A stretch of DNA of 64,000 nucleotides. It comes from Ferrimonas sediminum. Lineage in GTDB: Bacteria > Pseudomonadota > Gammaproteobacteria > Enterobacterales > Shewanellaceae. This document shows, in pieces, positions 18,550 through 28,780 of this stretch (position 1 is its first letter; the number at the start of each line of letters is the position of its first letter). The stretch covers positions 396,810-460,809 of the forward strand of contig NZ_FNEM01000002.1 in NCBI RefSeq assembly GCF_900100175.1. The letters run 5' to 3'. The translations under genes and the position numbers were made by a program. The notes under the pieces were generated by a model. It saw nothing but the letters and a program-made list of their open reading frames with translations. It had not been told where the DNA came from and made no database searches.

Positions 18550-20811
18550 TCAGTCCAGAACCAACTCCAGGTTATCAACCCGCTGCAGTCCCCTGGGCAG
18601 TTTGTTGCCCCGGCGGCCCCGCTCCCCCTGATAGTGCGCCAGGTCATCCGGCTTCAGGGTCAGCTTGCGTTTGCCCGCCCACAAGGTGACCGCGGCCAAT
18701 GCCGGCACCACCATCAGATGCTTGACGAACTCTTCGCGGTTTTTGACCCGCTCGGTGGGAATGCCGATGATCTTGTTGCCCTTACCCTTGCTCAGTACCG
18801 GCAGTTGCGCGATAGGGAACAACAACATCCGTCCCTCGGTAGTGATGGCCAGCAGGCGATCGCTGGCCTGATCCGCCACCAGAGCCGGCGCCACGACCCG
18901 GGCCCCAGACGGCACCGTCAGCAAAGCTTTACCCGCCTTATTACGGCTGATCATATCCTTCAGCGCACAGACAAAGCCGTAACCGGCATCGGTGGCCAGC
19001 AGGTACAAGGCCTCCGGATCCCCCATCATGGTATGTTCCAGCACCTCGCCGGCCACCAGATTGAAGCGCCCGGACAGGGGTTCGCCCTGACTGCGCGCCG
19101 ATGGCAGAGTGTGGCTGTCGGTGGTGTAACTGCGACCGGAGCTCTCCAGGAAGATCACCGGCTGATTGCTACGACCACGGGCATGGGACAGATAGCCGTC
19201 TCCGGATTTGTAGCTGAGGGTCTGCGGATCCACCTCATGGCCCTTGGCCTGTCGAGCCCAGGCTTTCTGCGACATCACTACGGTGATCGCTTCGGTGGGC
19301 ATCAGTTCGGTCTCACTCAACGCCTTGGCTTCTCCCCGCTCCTGCAGCGGGCTGCGGCGGTCATCGCCGTAGGTGGCTGCGTCCGCCAGCAGCTCTTTTT
19401 TCACCAGCGTCTTCATTCGTCGCTCGGAGGACAGAATCAGTTGCAGCTTATCGCGCTCGGTGGCCAGCTCATCCTGCTCGGCACGAATCTTCATCTCTTC
19501 CAGCTTGGCCAGGTGGCGCAGCTTCAGATCCAGAATCGCTTCCGCCTGCTTCTCGCTGAGGCCAAAGTGCGCCATCAGCACCGGCTTGGGCTCATCCTCA
19601 TTGCGAATGATGGCGATCACTTCATCGATGTTCAGGAATGCAATCAGCAAGCCATCAAGGATGTGCAGTCGGGCCAGAATCTTATCCAGACGGAACTGCA
19701 GCCGTCGCCGCACCGTCTCCAGCCTGTACTCCAGCCACTCGGACAGGATGGTTTTCAGCCCCTTGACCGCCGGGCGCTGGTCCAGGCCCAGCATATTCAG
19801 ATTGACCCGGTAGCTTTTCTCCAGATCCGTGGTGGCAAACAGGTGGGCCATCACCTGCTCCAGATCGACCCGGTTAGAGCGGGGCACCACCACCAGGCGG
19901 GTGGGGTTTTCATGATCGGATTCGTCACGGAGATCGGTGACCATCGGCAGCTTCTTGGCCTGCATCTGGGCGGCGATCTGCTCCAGAATCTTGGCGCCGG
20001 ACACCTGATGCGGCAGCTCGGTGATCACCACCTCGCCCTGCTCAATACGATAGACCGCCCGCATCTTGATGGAGCCTTTACCGGTGGCGTACAGCTTGGC
20101 GATGTCAGCCTGCGGGGTAATGATCTCCGCCCGGGTCGGATAATCCGGCCCTTTAACGAAGGTCATCAGTTGTTCCAGATCGGCTCTGGGGTTGTCCAGC
20201 AGGTGAGCACAGGCGTTGGCCACTTCACGGGCATTGTGAGGCGGAATATCGGTAGCCATACCAACGGCGATGCCGGTAATGCCATTGAGCAAAATGTGCG
20301 GCAGTCTCGCCGGCAGGGTTTTCGGCTCCTTCATGGTGCCGTCAAAGTTGACGCCCCAGTCGACGGTGCCCTGTCCCAGTTCACCCAGCAACACTTCGGA
20401 AAACTTAGACAGACGGGATTCGGTATAACGCATTGCTGCAAAAGACTTAGGATCGTCGGCGGCACCCCAGTTGCCCTGGCCATCCACCAAAGGGTAGCGG
20501 TAGCTGAATGGTTGGGCCATCAGCACCATGGCCTCGTAGCAGGCGCTGTCGCCGTGAGGGTGGTACTTACCCAGTACATCGCCCACGGTTCGGGCTGACT
20601 TCTTATATTTGGCGGTGGCCGACAGTCCCAGCTCACTCATGGCATAGATGATTCGCCGCTGTACCGGCTTGAGGCCATCACCAATGTGGGGCAGAGCACG
20701 ATCCATGATCACGTACATGGAGTAGTTCAGGTAGGCCTCTTCGGTGAAAGCGTGCAGCGGCCGCTGCTCAATGCCTTCCAGGCTCATTTCAGTTGCATCA
20801 CTCATTGTCAT
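18550..20811 (-). CDS. parC: DNA topoisomerase IV subunit A
   Basis: A 753-residue ParC that decatenates daughter chromosomes with ParE (22763-24655). The catalytic-Tyr and quinolone-resistance region reads [15 protein letters not shown], with the Ser and Glu corresponding to E. coli Ser80 and Glu84 both wild type. [21 protein letters not shown] and the C-terminal beta-pinwheel ([40 protein letters not shown]) match E. coli closely. Its ATG shares a base with the stop of the upstream PQQ-type dehydrogenase, so the two may be translationally coupled. Confidence 0.97.
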   Translation of the reverse strand: MTMSDATEMSLEGIEQRPLHAFTEEAYLNYSMYVIMDRALPHIGDGLKPVQRRIIYAMSELGLSATAKYKKSARTVGDVLGKYHPHGDSACYEAMVLMAQPFSYRYPLVDGQGNWGAADDPKSFAAMRYTESRLSKFSEVLLGELGQGTVDWGVNFDGTMKEPKTLPARLPHILLNGITGIAVGMATDIPPHNAREVANACAHLLDNPRADLEQLMTFVKGPDYPTRAEIITPQADIAKLYATGKGSIKMRAVYRIEQGEVVITELPHQVSGAKILEQIAAQMQAKKLPMVTDLRDESDHENPTRLVVVPRSNRVDLEQVMAHLFATTDLEKSYRVNLNMLGLDQRPAVKGLKTILSEWLEYRLETVRRRLQFRLDKILARLHILDGLLIAFLNIDEVIAIIRNEDEPKPVLMAHFGLSEKQAEAILDLKLRHLAKLEEMKIRAEQDELATERDKLQLILSSERRMKTLVKKELLADAATYGDDRRSPLQERGEAKALSETELMPTEAITVVMSQKAWARQAKGHEVDPQTLSYKSGDGYLSHARGRSNQPVIFLESSGRSYTTDSHTLPSARSQGEPLSGRFNLVAGEVLEHTMMGDPEALYLLATDAGYGFVCALKDMISRNKAGKALLTVPSGARVVAPALVADQASDRLLAITTEGRMLLFPIAQLPVLSKGKGNKIIGIPTERVKNREEFVKHLMVVPALAAVTLWAGKRKLTLKPDDLAHYQGERGRRGNKLPRGLQRVDNLELVLD

Positions 20812-21902
20812 TATCTATCCGCGTGGGCCGGCGAGTCGGTGTACGTCAATTTGTAAACTGCACCATTATAATCGTCAGAAATCAAAAGCGAACCGTCTGG
20901 GTGCTCAAGAAAAGCGACCGGACGGGCCAAAGGTTGTTCTCCATCAAGCCAACCGTCAATAACTACTTGATACTGAGGCACTCCCTGCTCGTTCACTCGC
21001 AACATGCTCACCCGGTAGCCCACCTTGCTGCTGCGGTTCCAGCTGCCGTGTTCGGCGATGAACAACGCCTCCCGGTACGGCGCGGGAAACTGACGCCCCC
21101 GGTAGAAGTGCACACCCAGGGGGGCAACGTGAGCCTGCAGCTCAAACCAGGGCGGCTGAAATGCCGCCCGTTGGGCATCGGAGGTATGAAACTGCGGATC
21201 TGGTACATCTTTGCCATGGACAAAGGGGAAGCCAAAATGGGCCCCCGGGGTCGTGAGGCGGTTGATCTCATCCGGCGGTGAGTCGTCACCCAGATGATCC
21301 CGGCCATTGTCAGAGAAAAACAGCTCACCGGTGCGGGGATGAAAATCAAAACCGACGCTGTTCCTCACACCGGTGGCCAGCACCTCATAGTGCCCCTTCT
21401 CCAGATGCAGGGCCAGCAGACTGGCATAGGGCCGCTCCCGGTTACAAACGTTGCAGGGGGCGCCCACCGGCACGACCAGGCGGCCAGCCGGGTCGAAACG
21501 GATGAACTTCCAGCCATGATGAGAATCACTGGGCAGGCCGTCAAACGCCACCTCATAAGCGGGCGCCAGCAGGTTGGCCTCGATGTCATCGAAGCGCAGA
21601 ATTCGATTAACCGCCGCCACGTACAGCGCCCCGTCGCGAAATGCGACTCCAGACGGCATAAACAGGCCTTTGGCAATGACGTCGCGGGTTTCGTAGTCAC
21701 CGTCGCCATCGAGATCGCGCAGGGCATAGACCTTGCCCTCCTTGCGGCTGCCCACAAACAGGGTTCCCTGGGCGCCCCAGGCCATCTGCCGGGCATTGGG
21801 CACTCGATCCGACAACAACTGCAGCGAAAACCCCGGCGGCAACTGCACGGCCGACACCATGGCCGACCACAGCCACAGGCTCATCATCCCCATTCCCCGC
21901 AT
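20811..21902 (-). CDS. PQQ-dependent sugar dehydrogenase-type protein (sorbosone dehydrogenase-like), exported
   Basis: A 363-residue, six-bladed propeller-type protein. The ATG at 21902 is chosen for its AAGGAGAG ribosome site; 40 upstream in-frame residues look non-coding. A short signal sequence ([18 protein letters not shown]) precedes [23 protein letters not shown]. Family features include [32 protein letters not shown] with the putative catalytic His, [32 protein letters not shown] and AEHGSWNRS. It probably oxidises a sugar or aldose in the periplasm with PQQ. Substrate unknown, and no PQQ synthesis genes are in the window. Its stop overlaps the parC start. Confidence 0.85.
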   Translation of the reverse strand: MRGMGMMSLWLWSAMVSAVQLPPGFSLQLLSDRVPNARQMAWGAQGTLFVGSRKEGKVYALRDLDGDGDYETRDVIAKGLFMPSGVAFRDGALYVAAVNRILRFDDIEANLLAPAYEVAFDGLPSDSHHGWKFIRFDPAGRLVVPVGAPCNVCNRERPYASLLALHLEKGHYEVLATGVRNSVGFDFHPRTGELFFSDNGRDHLGDDSPPDEINRLTTPGAHFGFPFVHGKDVPDPQFHTSDAQRAAFQPPWFELQAHVAPLGVHFYRGRQFPAPYREALFIAEHGSWNRSSKVGYRVSMLRVNEQGVPQYQVVIDGWLDGEQPLARPVAFLEHPDGSLLISDDYNGAVYKLTYTDSPAHADR

Positions 21903-22363
21903 AGAACACTCTCCTTTTGTCACTGTGACCAAACTAGTGCAACCCGCCGGTGAAAGAAAGCCGTCCGCCCACTTAGCGCCCCAAGTCCAGTGCATTAATT
22001 CGCTCATTTGATGAATATGCATACATGCTCAGGCTGAACCTGCTGACGGCTTTTTTTTATCGGTATGTTAAGAAAAAACCAACCACAGATAACCAGCATT
22101 GCGTTTCCCGATCGGCAGATCTTCAACATTTATTATAATTGGAAGGTTAACATCAATAATTTCTGATTATTTTGCAATTTTTCCGAGTCACAAAAAACCA
22201 CAAAAACGTGACCGCAACCACCATCACAAGCTGAACCCAGTGACCGCAAGCACAGAAAGGAAGGTTAAAAAAACCGCAGATCCATTAGTGTGAGCTGGTG
22301 ACAGAATCCGCCAACTCCGGTTTGCTATTAATACGCCAGCACTCAACAAGGTGGGTAAAAACC
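21903..22363. other. Intergenic region, about 460 bp
   Basis: Separates the divergent PQQ-type dehydrogenase and the small gene at 22364. I see no convincing gene. It contains a short palindrome GTCAC-T-GTGAC (21919-21929) just upstream of the dehydrogenase ribosome site, an AT-rich stretch (22060-22200) that would suit promoters or regulator sites, and a repeated GTGACCGCAA word (near 22207 and 22241). Confidence 0.4.
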
Positions 22364-22702
22364 ATGCAAAGCGTAATCAATACATTAGATAAAAACAGCC
22401 CTTCAACGCCGCGCCGCCCAAAACTGGAAGATCTCGTCAAAGACAGCGGCTGGGTCAATGAAACCACCGCCGTTACCCAAGAACCCGACGGCAGCCTGGT
22501 GCACTGGCGCATGCCACTCCATCAGGTGGTGGCAGCCCGTCTGTCCTACCCGGCCAAATCCCTGCGCAGCGAACTGGGAGGCAGCTTTTCCAAATGCGTA
22601 GTGCAGGTCGCCCATGAAAAGCGTGAGCTGGCCGAGGACTGGTCCAGTGGTGTAGTCAGCGCCCTCAATTTTATGGACTGCAAAAAGCGCACCGCCTGGT
22701 AA
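22364..22702 (+). CDS. Hypothetical protein, 112 residues
   Basis: Starts at ATG 22364 with an AAGGTGG ribosome site and ends before a strong terminator. The product (MQSVINTLDKNSPSTPRRPKL ...) is soluble, with no signal peptide or membrane helix. It has an N-terminal Pro-rich linker, then a compact C-terminal part with two cysteines (SKCVVQV, MDCKKRTAW). I do not recognise a family. The signals on both sides support a real, singly transcribed gene. Confidence 0.7.
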   Translation: MQSVINTLDKNSPSTPRRPKLEDLVKDSGWVNETTAVTQEPDGSLVHWRMPLHQVVAARLSYPAKSLRSELGGSFSKCVVQVAHEKRELAEDWSSGVVSALNFMDCKKRTAW

Positions 22703-22714
22703 CCCCTACCGATC

Positions 22715-22743
22715 GAAAAGGGCCGCCGTTGGCGACCCTTTTC
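22715..22743. terminator. Bidirectional terminator between the 22364 gene and parE
   Basis: GAAAAGGGCCGCC (22715-22727), loop GTT, GGCGACCCTTTTC (22731-22743), with one mismatch. It lies between convergent genes. Confidence 0.8.
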
Positions 22744-22762
22744 TGGTGACATCCCGGCGCAA

Positions 22763-24655
22763 TCAGTTCTCCAGTGCCGCCAGGTCGCCCTTGCTCTCCA
22801 GCCAACTCTTACGGTCGCCGGCCCGCTTTTTCGCCAGCAACATGTCCATCAGCGCCTCTGTCGCCTGTTGATCGTCCACGGTCAACTGCACCAGGCGACG
22901 GGTGTTGGGATCCATGGTGGTTTCCCGCAACTGTCCCGGGTTCATCTCACCCAAGCCCTTAAACCGGGTCACCTGCACCTTGCCGCGCTTCTTCTCGGCG
23001 GCGATGCGATCCAGAATGCCCTGACGCTCGCTGTCATCCAGGGCGTAATGCACCTCTTTACCCACATCGATACGGAACAGAGGCGGCATGGCCACGTACA
23101 CGTGTCCGTGCTCCACCAGGGTGCGGAAGTGCTTCACAAACAGGGCACACAGCAGGGTGGCGATGTGCAGACCGTCGGAGTCGGCATCGGCAAGGATGCA
23201 CACCTTACCATAGCGCAAACCGGACAGATCCTCGGAGTCCGGATCCATGCCCAGGGCGATGGAGATGTTGTGTACCTCCTGAGACGCCAGCACCTGGGAA
23301 GCATCGACCTCCCAGGTATTCAGTATTTTGCCCCGTAGCGGCATGATTGCCTGAAAATCCCGATCCCTGGCCTGCTTGGCACTGCCGCCGGCGGAGTCCC
23401 CCTCCACCAGAAACAGCTCCCCCCGCATCGGCTCGGTGGTGGTGCAATCGGTCAGCTTTCCGGGCAGGGCTGGACCCGAGGTGATCTTCTTGCGGGCCAC
23501 TTTTTTGGCTTTTCGCAGGCGCGTCTGGGCACTGGAGATACAAAACTCGGCGATCGCCTCTGCCTGCTCGGTGTGCTCATTGAGCCACAGACTGAATGCA
23601 TCCCGCACTACGCCGGAGATGAATGCGGCGGACTGACGGGAGGACAGACGCTCCTTAGTCTGGCCGGCGAACTGGGGATCCTGCATCTTGGTGGACAGGA
23701 TGTAGCTGACCCTGTCCCAGATGTCTTCCGGTGCCAGCTTGATGCCTCTTGGCATCAGGTTGCGAAACTCGCAAAACTCCCGCAGCGCCTCCAGCAACCC
23801 CTGGCGCAGACCATTAACGTGGGTGCCTCCCTGCGCGGTGGGAATCAGGTTGACGTAACTCTCGGTGATCGACTCACCGCCTTCCGGCTGCCACACCAGT
23901 GCCCAGTCAACGGCTTCATTGTTGGCAGAAAATGCACCGGTAAACGGGATTTCCGGCAGCATCGGCCACGACTTGACCGAGTCATACAGGTAGTCTTTGA
24001 GGCCATCCTCGAAGTACCACTCGGTCACTTCGCCGGCAACCTTATTGTCAAACTTGATTCTCAGCCCCGGACACAGCACCGCCTTGGCCCGCAGCAGGTG
24101 GGTCATTCTCGCAACCGAGAAGTTGGCGGAATCAAAGTAGCTGGGATCCGGCCAGAAATGAACCCGGGTGCCGCTGTTGCGGCGACCACAGGTGCCGGTT
24201 ACCTCCAGATCCTGAACCTTATCCCCGTGTTCAAAGGCGATTTCATGCACCTGACCGTCGCGGCGGACACTGACCTCAACCCGGGTGGACAAGGCATTCA
24301 CCACCGAGATCCCCACCCCGTGCAAGCCGCCTGAGAACTGATAATTCTGGTTGGAGAACTTACCACCGGCGTGCAATTTGCACATGATCAACTCGATCCC
24401 CGGGACCCCCTCTTCCGGGTGAATGTCCACCGGCATCCCCCGGCCATCATCGATCACTTCCAAAGACTGGTCTTTATGAAGGATGATCTGAATGGAGCTG
24501 GCATGGCCGGCCAGGGCTTCATCAACACTGTTGTCGATCACTTCCTGCCCAAGGTGGTTGGGACGGGTGGTGTCGGTGTACATTCCCGGACGCCGCTTAA
24601 CCGGCTCCAGTCCATTCAGAACCTCAATGGCATCAGAGGTATATTGAGTTGTCAT
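22763..24655 (-). CDS. parE: DNA topoisomerase IV subunit B
   Basis: A 630-residue ATPase subunit of topoisomerase IV. The GHKL ATP-binding site (EVIDNSVDEALAGHAS, DDGRGMPVDIHPEEGVPGIELI, GGLHGVGISVVNALS) is followed by the transducer domain and the Toprim domain (ELFLVEGDSAGGSAKQARDR, CILADADSDGLHIATLL). The C-terminus KGLGEMNPGQLRETTMDP is typical. The first gene upstream of it is the yqiA esterase (24713-25288), so it could be the last gene of the nudF-yqiB-cpdA-yqiA-parE operon, the order known in many Gammaproteobacteria. Confidence 0.97.
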   Translation of the reverse strand: MTTQYTSDAIEVLNGLEPVKRRPGMYTDTTRPNHLGQEVIDNSVDEALAGHASSIQIILHKDQSLEVIDDGRGMPVDIHPEEGVPGIELIMCKLHAGGKFSNQNYQFSGGLHGVGISVVNALSTRVEVSVRRDGQVHEIAFEHGDKVQDLEVTGTCGRRNSGTRVHFWPDPSYFDSANFSVARMTHLLRAKAVLCPGLRIKFDNKVAGEVTEWYFEDGLKDYLYDSVKSWPMLPEIPFTGAFSANNEAVDWALVWQPEGGESITESYVNLIPTAQGGTHVNGLRQGLLEALREFCEFRNLMPRGIKLAPEDIWDRVSYILSTKMQDPQFAGQTKERLSSRQSAAFISGVVRDAFSLWLNEHTEQAEAIAEFCISSAQTRLRKAKKVARKKITSGPALPGKLTDCTTTEPMRGELFLVEGDSAGGSAKQARDRDFQAIMPLRGKILNTWEVDASQVLASQEVHNISIALGMDPDSEDLSGLRYGKVCILADADSDGLHIATLLCALFVKHFRTLVEHGHVYVAMPPLFRIDVGKEVHYALDDSERQGILDRIAAEKKRGKVQVTRFKGLGEMNPGQLRETTMDPNTRRLVQLTVDDQQATEALMDMLLAKKRAGDRKSWLESKGDLAALEN

Positions 24656-24712
24656 CTAGGGATCCAATTCGATTTTACTAAGGGTCATAGTACAGAGTGC
24701 GATCACTGGCAA

Positions 24713-25288
24713 TCAAGCCAGTTCCAGGAACCGGCAGGCGTCGGGCAACTGCCGCTCAAAATTCACAAAGCTGTGGTCACCGCCCGCCTCCACCACCATC
24801 TGACAATGGTGGTACTTATCGACGGCTTGGCGATAATCGAGCACCTCATCGCCGCTTTGCAGCAGCACCAAAAACTGCTGCGGCTCGGTAATCACCTGTG
24901 TGTCCAGCGCCTTAAGCTGGGTCATATGCTCAGGAAGCACTTCAAAGTGCTCCTGGGTATAGGGGTTCTGTTGTGGCCCCAGATACTCCTGCAGCAACTC
25001 ATAAGGACGCACCGCCGGGTTGATCAACACCGCCTTTCCGCCGTGCTTCTGAGCCAGGTAACTGGCAAAGTATCCTCCCAGGGAGCTGCCCAGCAATCTC
25101 AGGGGCTCTCCCACCGCCACCGCCGGAGCCACCAGAGCCTCCAACTGATCCATGGCATCTGTCGGGGTAGTCGCCAGCCTGGGGATCGCCAGGGGCTCGT
25201 GCGGATGATGGCGCTCCAGATAACGCCGCACCTGCATCGCCTTTTCAGATTGAGGGGAGCTGTTGAAACCGTGGATATAGAGCAGCAT
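24713..25288 (-). CDS. yqiA: YqiA-type esterase
   Basis: A 191-residue alpha/beta hydrolase. It opens with the oxyanion segment MLLYIHGFNSSPQSEKA, carries the nucleophile elbow GSSLGGYFA and a late DHSFVNFE with the catalytic His; the acidic residue is in SGDEVLDY. YqiA of E. coli hydrolyses acyl-CoA and small esters. It lies in the conserved nudF-yqiB-cpdA-yqiA-parE order, with 11 bp to cpdA upstream and 57 bp to parE downstream. Confidence 0.92.
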   Translation of the reverse strand: MLLYIHGFNSSPQSEKAMQVRRYLERHHPHEPLAIPRLATTPTDAMDQLEALVAPAVAVGEPLRLLGSSLGGYFASYLAQKHGGKAVLINPAVRPYELLQEYLGPQQNPYTQEHFEVLPEHMTQLKALDTQVITEPQQFLVLLQSGDEVLDYRQAVDKYHHCQMVVEAGGDHSFVNFERQLPDACRFLELA

Positions 25289-25299
25289 AGGTCCCTTGC

Positions 25300-26124
25300 C
25301 TAATAGCCCGATGCAGTCCTGTCCGGTTGGAACTGATCACCAGGCAAACGTTTCACTTGGGTGTCGATGCTACCATCGGCACCCAGGGTCAGCAAACGGT
25401 AGCCCGGTTGCAGGTGGTCCAGGGTAAAGTCATGGCAATGGGGGCGAAACTGAATCGAGGTCGAGGGCGCCGCCATCATTCGAATGCCACCAACGCGTTG
25501 ATCCATCTGCTGATGCACGTGTCCCCAGATCACCCCTTTAACGGTCTCGAACCGCTGAATCAATGCATTAAACTCAGGTCCGTTGTCGAGACGGTGCTGA
25601 TCCAGCCAGGTACAACCGGTATCCAAAGGGTGGTGATGCAGGGCGATCACCGTGTGGTAAGCCGAGGAATGGGTCAATACCGCTTCCAGCCACTCCAGCC
25701 GGTGATGGTTAAGGTGGCCGCCCGGCAATCCCAGTACCGTGCTGTCGAGCTGCAACAGCTGCCAACGGCCGAGGATGATACGCCGATCGAGCATGATGTC
25801 ACTGCCCGCCAGCCCCTGCTCCATGCGGTCGAAGGCATCGTGATTGCCCGGCAGGGCGGTCGCCGGCAGGCCCAGTTGACTCACGGCGTCCGCAAAATTT
25901 CGGTAGGCGCCGATACTGTGATCCTGGCTGATGTCACCGGAGGCGATCACCATATCGATCGGCTCCTGTGCCACCTGTTTCAACACCGCCTCGAAGCTGT
26001 TCCAGGGATTCAGGCCCAGAAACTCCGCCCCTTTATCGGCAAACAGGTGGGGATCAGAAATTTGTGCGATGCAAACATCCTGCCTGTGGGCAGGGAACGT
26101 CAATGCCTTGGCTCGAACACTCAA
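25300..26124 (-). CDS. cpdA: 3',5'-cyclic AMP phosphodiesterase
   Basis: A 274-residue metallophosphoesterase that lowers cAMP, and so affects CRP-dependent transcription. The metal-binding motifs are complete: DPHLF, GDISQD, GNHD, HHHP and GHVH. The start is not clear. The TTG at 26124 is used because it lies just after the DUF1249 stop; no ATG or GTG occurs before the conserved CIAQISDPH. The coupling to a CRP-regulated operon elsewhere in the window is inference. Confidence 0.93.
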   Translation of the reverse strand: MSVRAKALTFPAHRQDVCIAQISDPHLFADKGAEFLGLNPWNSFEAVLKQVAQEPIDMVIASGDISQDHSIGAYRNFADAVSQLGLPATALPGNHDAFDRMEQGLAGSDIMLDRRIILGRWQLLQLDSTVLGLPGGHLNHHRLEWLEAVLTHSSAYHTVIALHHHPLDTGCTWLDQHRLDNGPEFNALIQRFETVKGVIWGHVHQQMDQRVGGIRMMAAPSTSIQFRPHCHDFTLDHLQPGYRLLTLGADGSIDTQVKRLPGDQFQPDRTASGY

Positions 26125-26132
26125 GGGCCGGT

Positions 26133-26567
26133 TTACTCCCTAACTACAGCCGCCATCGATTTCAGCCGGTGGGGCGCTAAACATTCCAATATCTCGGCCA
26201 GAAACAGGTTAGTCTGGAACCTGTCCCGAGCAAGTAACAATTTGGCAGTCTTCCAATCATATACCGGCCACAGTCCAGAGATCTGTTGACCACTTAACAC
26301 TTCTGCAAGCTGAGCATCGTGGTACATCCTAACCGACATCGTCGGCAGAGTCAGCCAGGCGCTGGAAGGCAACCAGCGCTGAATCTGTAAAACCTGGGTG
26401 TAGCGAGTTTGTTCCAGCAAACAGAAGCCCAGCTCCACATTGGGCGCCAGGTTCAGGTGCCAGTGCTGCCCTTCTGACACGGTCTCGGGTACCAGAGGCA
26501 ACAGCCTCAGGTAGTTGCGGCCATAGAGTGCATGCAGCTTTGCCAGCGAGTGGCGGCCTTTAGCCAT
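26133..26567 (-). CDS. DUF1249 family protein (YqiB)
   Basis: A 144-residue soluble protein of the YqiB/DUF1249 family, recognisable by the start YGRNYLRLLPLVP, the middle HLNLAPNVELGFCLLEQTRYTQVL and MSVRMYHDAQLAEV. Function unknown. It overlaps nudF by eight bases and is followed by cpdA after eight, so it is coupled within the operon. The family always travels with nudF and cpdA in Gammaproteobacteria. Confidence 0.9.
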   Translation of the reverse strand: MAKGRHSLAKLHALYGRNYLRLLPLVPETVSEGQHWHLNLAPNVELGFCLLEQTRYTQVLQIQRWLPSSAWLTLPTMSVRMYHDAQLAEVLSGQQISGLWPVYDWKTAKLLLARDRFQTNLFLAEILECLAPHRLKSMAAVVRE

Positions 26568-27189
26568 GGTCGATTCGGTGCTCCAGTTTGTGACGATTCA
26601 GCTCAAGCCATTGTAGCCCAATCACGCTGCTGGCATTGTCTATTCTTCCCTGCTCGACCCATTGATAGGCGTCGGCGCGGGGCAACACCAACACTCGAAT
26701 GTCTTCATGTTCGTGGGACAGTCCGTGTACGCCGGACGCCTGGTCGCTGTCTACCTCTGCCAACACCAGGAACAGCCGCTCCGAACTGCCTCCGGGAGAA
26801 GAGAGATGGCTGCCCACCTGGGTCAGTCTGCTGGCACGGAGGCCGGTTTCCTCCATCAGCTCTCTGGCCGCGACCTCAAGCACCGATTGCCCATCGTCCA
26901 TCATTCCAGCCACCAACTCGTAGAGCCAGGGGGAATCGGCATTGCCGATGGCCGGCACCCGCAGCTGTTCAATCAGCACCACCCGATCCCGAACCGGATC
27001 GTAAGGCAGCACCACCACCGCATTACCCCGCTCAAACACTTCCCGAGTCACCGGCTCACTCTGACCGCCCTCAAACAGCGGATGACGCAGCGTCAGCTCA
27101 ACCACCTTGAAAAAGCCCTGGTACACCACCTTTTTGTCCAAAATATCAATACTTTCAACGGATAACTGTGTCGGTACGGCGTTATTCAT
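26560..27189 (-). CDS. nudF: ADP-ribose diphosphatase (Nudix)
   Basis: A 209-residue Nudix hydrolase that splits ADP-ribose to AMP and ribose-5-phosphate. The Nudix box is AGMMDDGQSVLEVAARELMEETGL, complete with the REXXEE-type core (RELMEET), after the family's VVVLPYDPVRDRVVLIEQLRVPA. ATG at 27189 used, with AGGGGAGA upstream; a GTG precedes it. First gene of the nudF-yqiB-cpdA-yqiA(-parE) operon, divergent from tolC. Confidence 0.94.
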   Translation of the reverse strand: MNNAVPTQLSVESIDILDKKVVYQGFFKVVELTLRHPLFEGGQSEPVTREVFERGNAVVVLPYDPVRDRVVLIEQLRVPAIGNADSPWLYELVAGMMDDGQSVLEVAARELMEETGLRASRLTQVGSHLSSPGGSSERLFLVLAEVDSDQASGVHGLSHEHEDIRVLVLPRADAYQWVEQGRIDNASSVIGLQWLELNRHKLEHRIDHG

Positions 27190-27265
27190 CACTCTCCCCT
27201 GTGTTTGGTGAATTGTTGCAAGCTGTCTGGTTCCATAACCTGTTACACTTATCGAAGTAAAATGA

Positions 27266-27295
27266 TTGACTTACCTAGGCTCAATTCAGTTTACT
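27266..27295 (+). promoter_or_regulatory. Candidate tolC promoter
   Basis: TTGACT (27266-27271) and TTTACT (27290-27295), spacer 18, in the 213-bp nudF-tolC divergent gap. A by-eye call only. Confidence 0.3.
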
Positions 27296-27402
27296 AAGCT
27301 TGTCAAAGTCAAGGTCGTCTTGGGAATAGCGGGTTTTCCCAGCCCGGAAATATAGCTTGCCATAGGTGCAGGCTAGCTTTGTATTTACTTTAAGGATTTG
27401 AA

Positions 27403-28716
27403 ATGCGATTCAAATTTCGTGCAATGACCATTGCGCTTGGCCTGGCCAGTGCGACCCTGCCAGCCCAAGCGGACGATCTGTACCAGATCTACCAACAAGC
27501 TCTTACCAAGGACCCGGTACTGCTGCAAGCCAAAGCCACTCGGGATGCGGCGTTCGAAGCCATCGATCAAAGCCGAGCCTCGTTGCTGCCACAAATCAGT
27601 GGCTCATTGGGCTACGGTTTCAACTGGTTTGATGATTTGGGCGAACAGACCGACGACGGCGGCAGCGGCAACGCTGGTCTGTCGTTGAACCAGAGCATCT
27701 ACGACCACGCCAACTACGTCAATCTGGCGTTGTCAGAGAAGAGCGCCTCTCAGTCCGATGCCAACTACGCTCTGGCGGTGCAGAACCTGGTGGTCCGTGT
27801 GTCTCAGGCCTATTTCGACGTGCTGTCGGCCCAGGATGCCCTGGAGTTTGTTCAGGCCAACAAACGGGCCATTGAGCGCCAGTTGGAACAGACCAAGCAG
27901 CGGTTCGCCGTAGGCCTGACGGCCATTACCGATGTGCATGAAGCACAGGCGCAGTACGATCTGGCGGTCGCCGAAGAGATCAACGCTCAAAATACGCTGG
28001 AAAACAGCTATGAAGGCCTGCGTGAAATCACCGGCATTCCGCACACCGATCTGGCGGTACTGGACACCCAGCGTTTCAGCCCGTCCACACCGACCCCCTC
28101 CACGCACGAAGCCTGGCTTGCCCTGGGTGAAGAGAGCAGCCTGGAGCTGTTGAGCCGTCGTCTGGGTGTGGACATCGCCAAAGAGCAGATCAACCTGGCC
28201 AAAACCGGCCACCTGCCAAGCTTGGGCCTGAGCGCCGGCGTGACCAAGTCATTCAGCGAGGACGATCGGATTGGCAGCATCAGCAATGACACCACCGGCA
28301 ATGTGGCGTTGCAGCTGAGCGTACCGATTTTCCAGGGTTTCTCCGTCAGCAGCCAGGTTGAACAGGCGAAGTACAACTTCGTGGCTTCCTCCCAGGCACT
28401 GGAGGAGTCCCACCGCTCCGTGGTACGCAGCCTGCGTAACAGCCTCAACAACGTCAACGCCTCCATGAGCACCATCCGTGCCTATGAGCAATCCGTGGTC
28501 TCTGCGGAAAGCGCCCTGAAAGCCACCGAAGCCGGCTTTGAAGTGGGAACCCGGACCATTGTTGAAGTGCTGACCTCCACCCGTCAGTTGTACAGCGCCA
28601 AGCAGCAGCTTGCCGACGCCCGTTACAACTACATTCTGGCGGTGCTGTCACTGAAACAAGCGGCCGGCACCCTGAGTGCAGAAGACGTGCAGATGATCAA
28701 CAAGGGTCTGAAATAA
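27403..28716 (+). CDS. tolC: TolC family outer membrane channel
   Basis: A 437-residue outer-membrane efflux duct for drug pumps and type I secretion, working as a trimer. Signal peptide at residues 1-23 (cleavage after AQA), then DDLYQIYQQALTKDPVLLQAKATRDAAFEAIDQSRASLLPQISGSLGYG, typical of the TolC coiled-coil start. The helical repeat (VQNLVVRVSQAYFDVLSAQDALEFVQANK, NLVVR) and the second copy in the C-terminal half are seen, ending SLKQAAGTLSAEDVQMINKGL. An AAGGA ribosome site precedes the ATG. Confidence 0.95.
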   Translation: MRFKFRAMTIALGLASATLPAQADDLYQIYQQALTKDPVLLQAKATRDAAFEAIDQSRASLLPQISGSLGYGFNWFDDLGEQTDDGGSGNAGLSLNQSIYDHANYVNLALSEKSASQSDANYALAVQNLVVRVSQAYFDVLSAQDALEFVQANKRAIERQLEQTKQRFAVGLTAITDVHEAQAQYDLAVAEEINAQNTLENSYEGLREITGIPHTDLAVLDTQRFSPSTPTPSTHEAWLALGEESSLELLSRRLGVDIAKEQINLAKTGHLPSLGLSAGVTKSFSEDDRIGSISNDTTGNVALQLSVPIFQGFSVSSQVEQAKYNFVASSQALEESHRSVVRSLRNSLNNVNASMSTIRAYEQSVVSAESALKATEAGFEVGTRTIVEVLTSTRQLYSAKQQLADARYNYILAVLSLKQAAGTLSAEDVQMINKGLK

Positions 28717-28735
28717 ACCCAGGTTCATCACCCAC

Positions 28736-28763
28736 AAAAAAACCGCCCGAGGGCGGTTTTTTT
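28736..28763. terminator. Bidirectional terminator after tolC
   Basis: AAAAAACCGCC ... GGCGGTTTTTTT hairpin between tolC and the convergent TIGR04219-type gene. Confidence 0.85.
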
Positions 28764-28780
28764 ATGTCTTGAGTCTGGAC

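Noticed and set aside
18541..20598. A 685-codon frame opposite parC
   Set aside because: It mirrors parC codon usage in a GC-rich gene and has no family resemblance; parC itself is certain.
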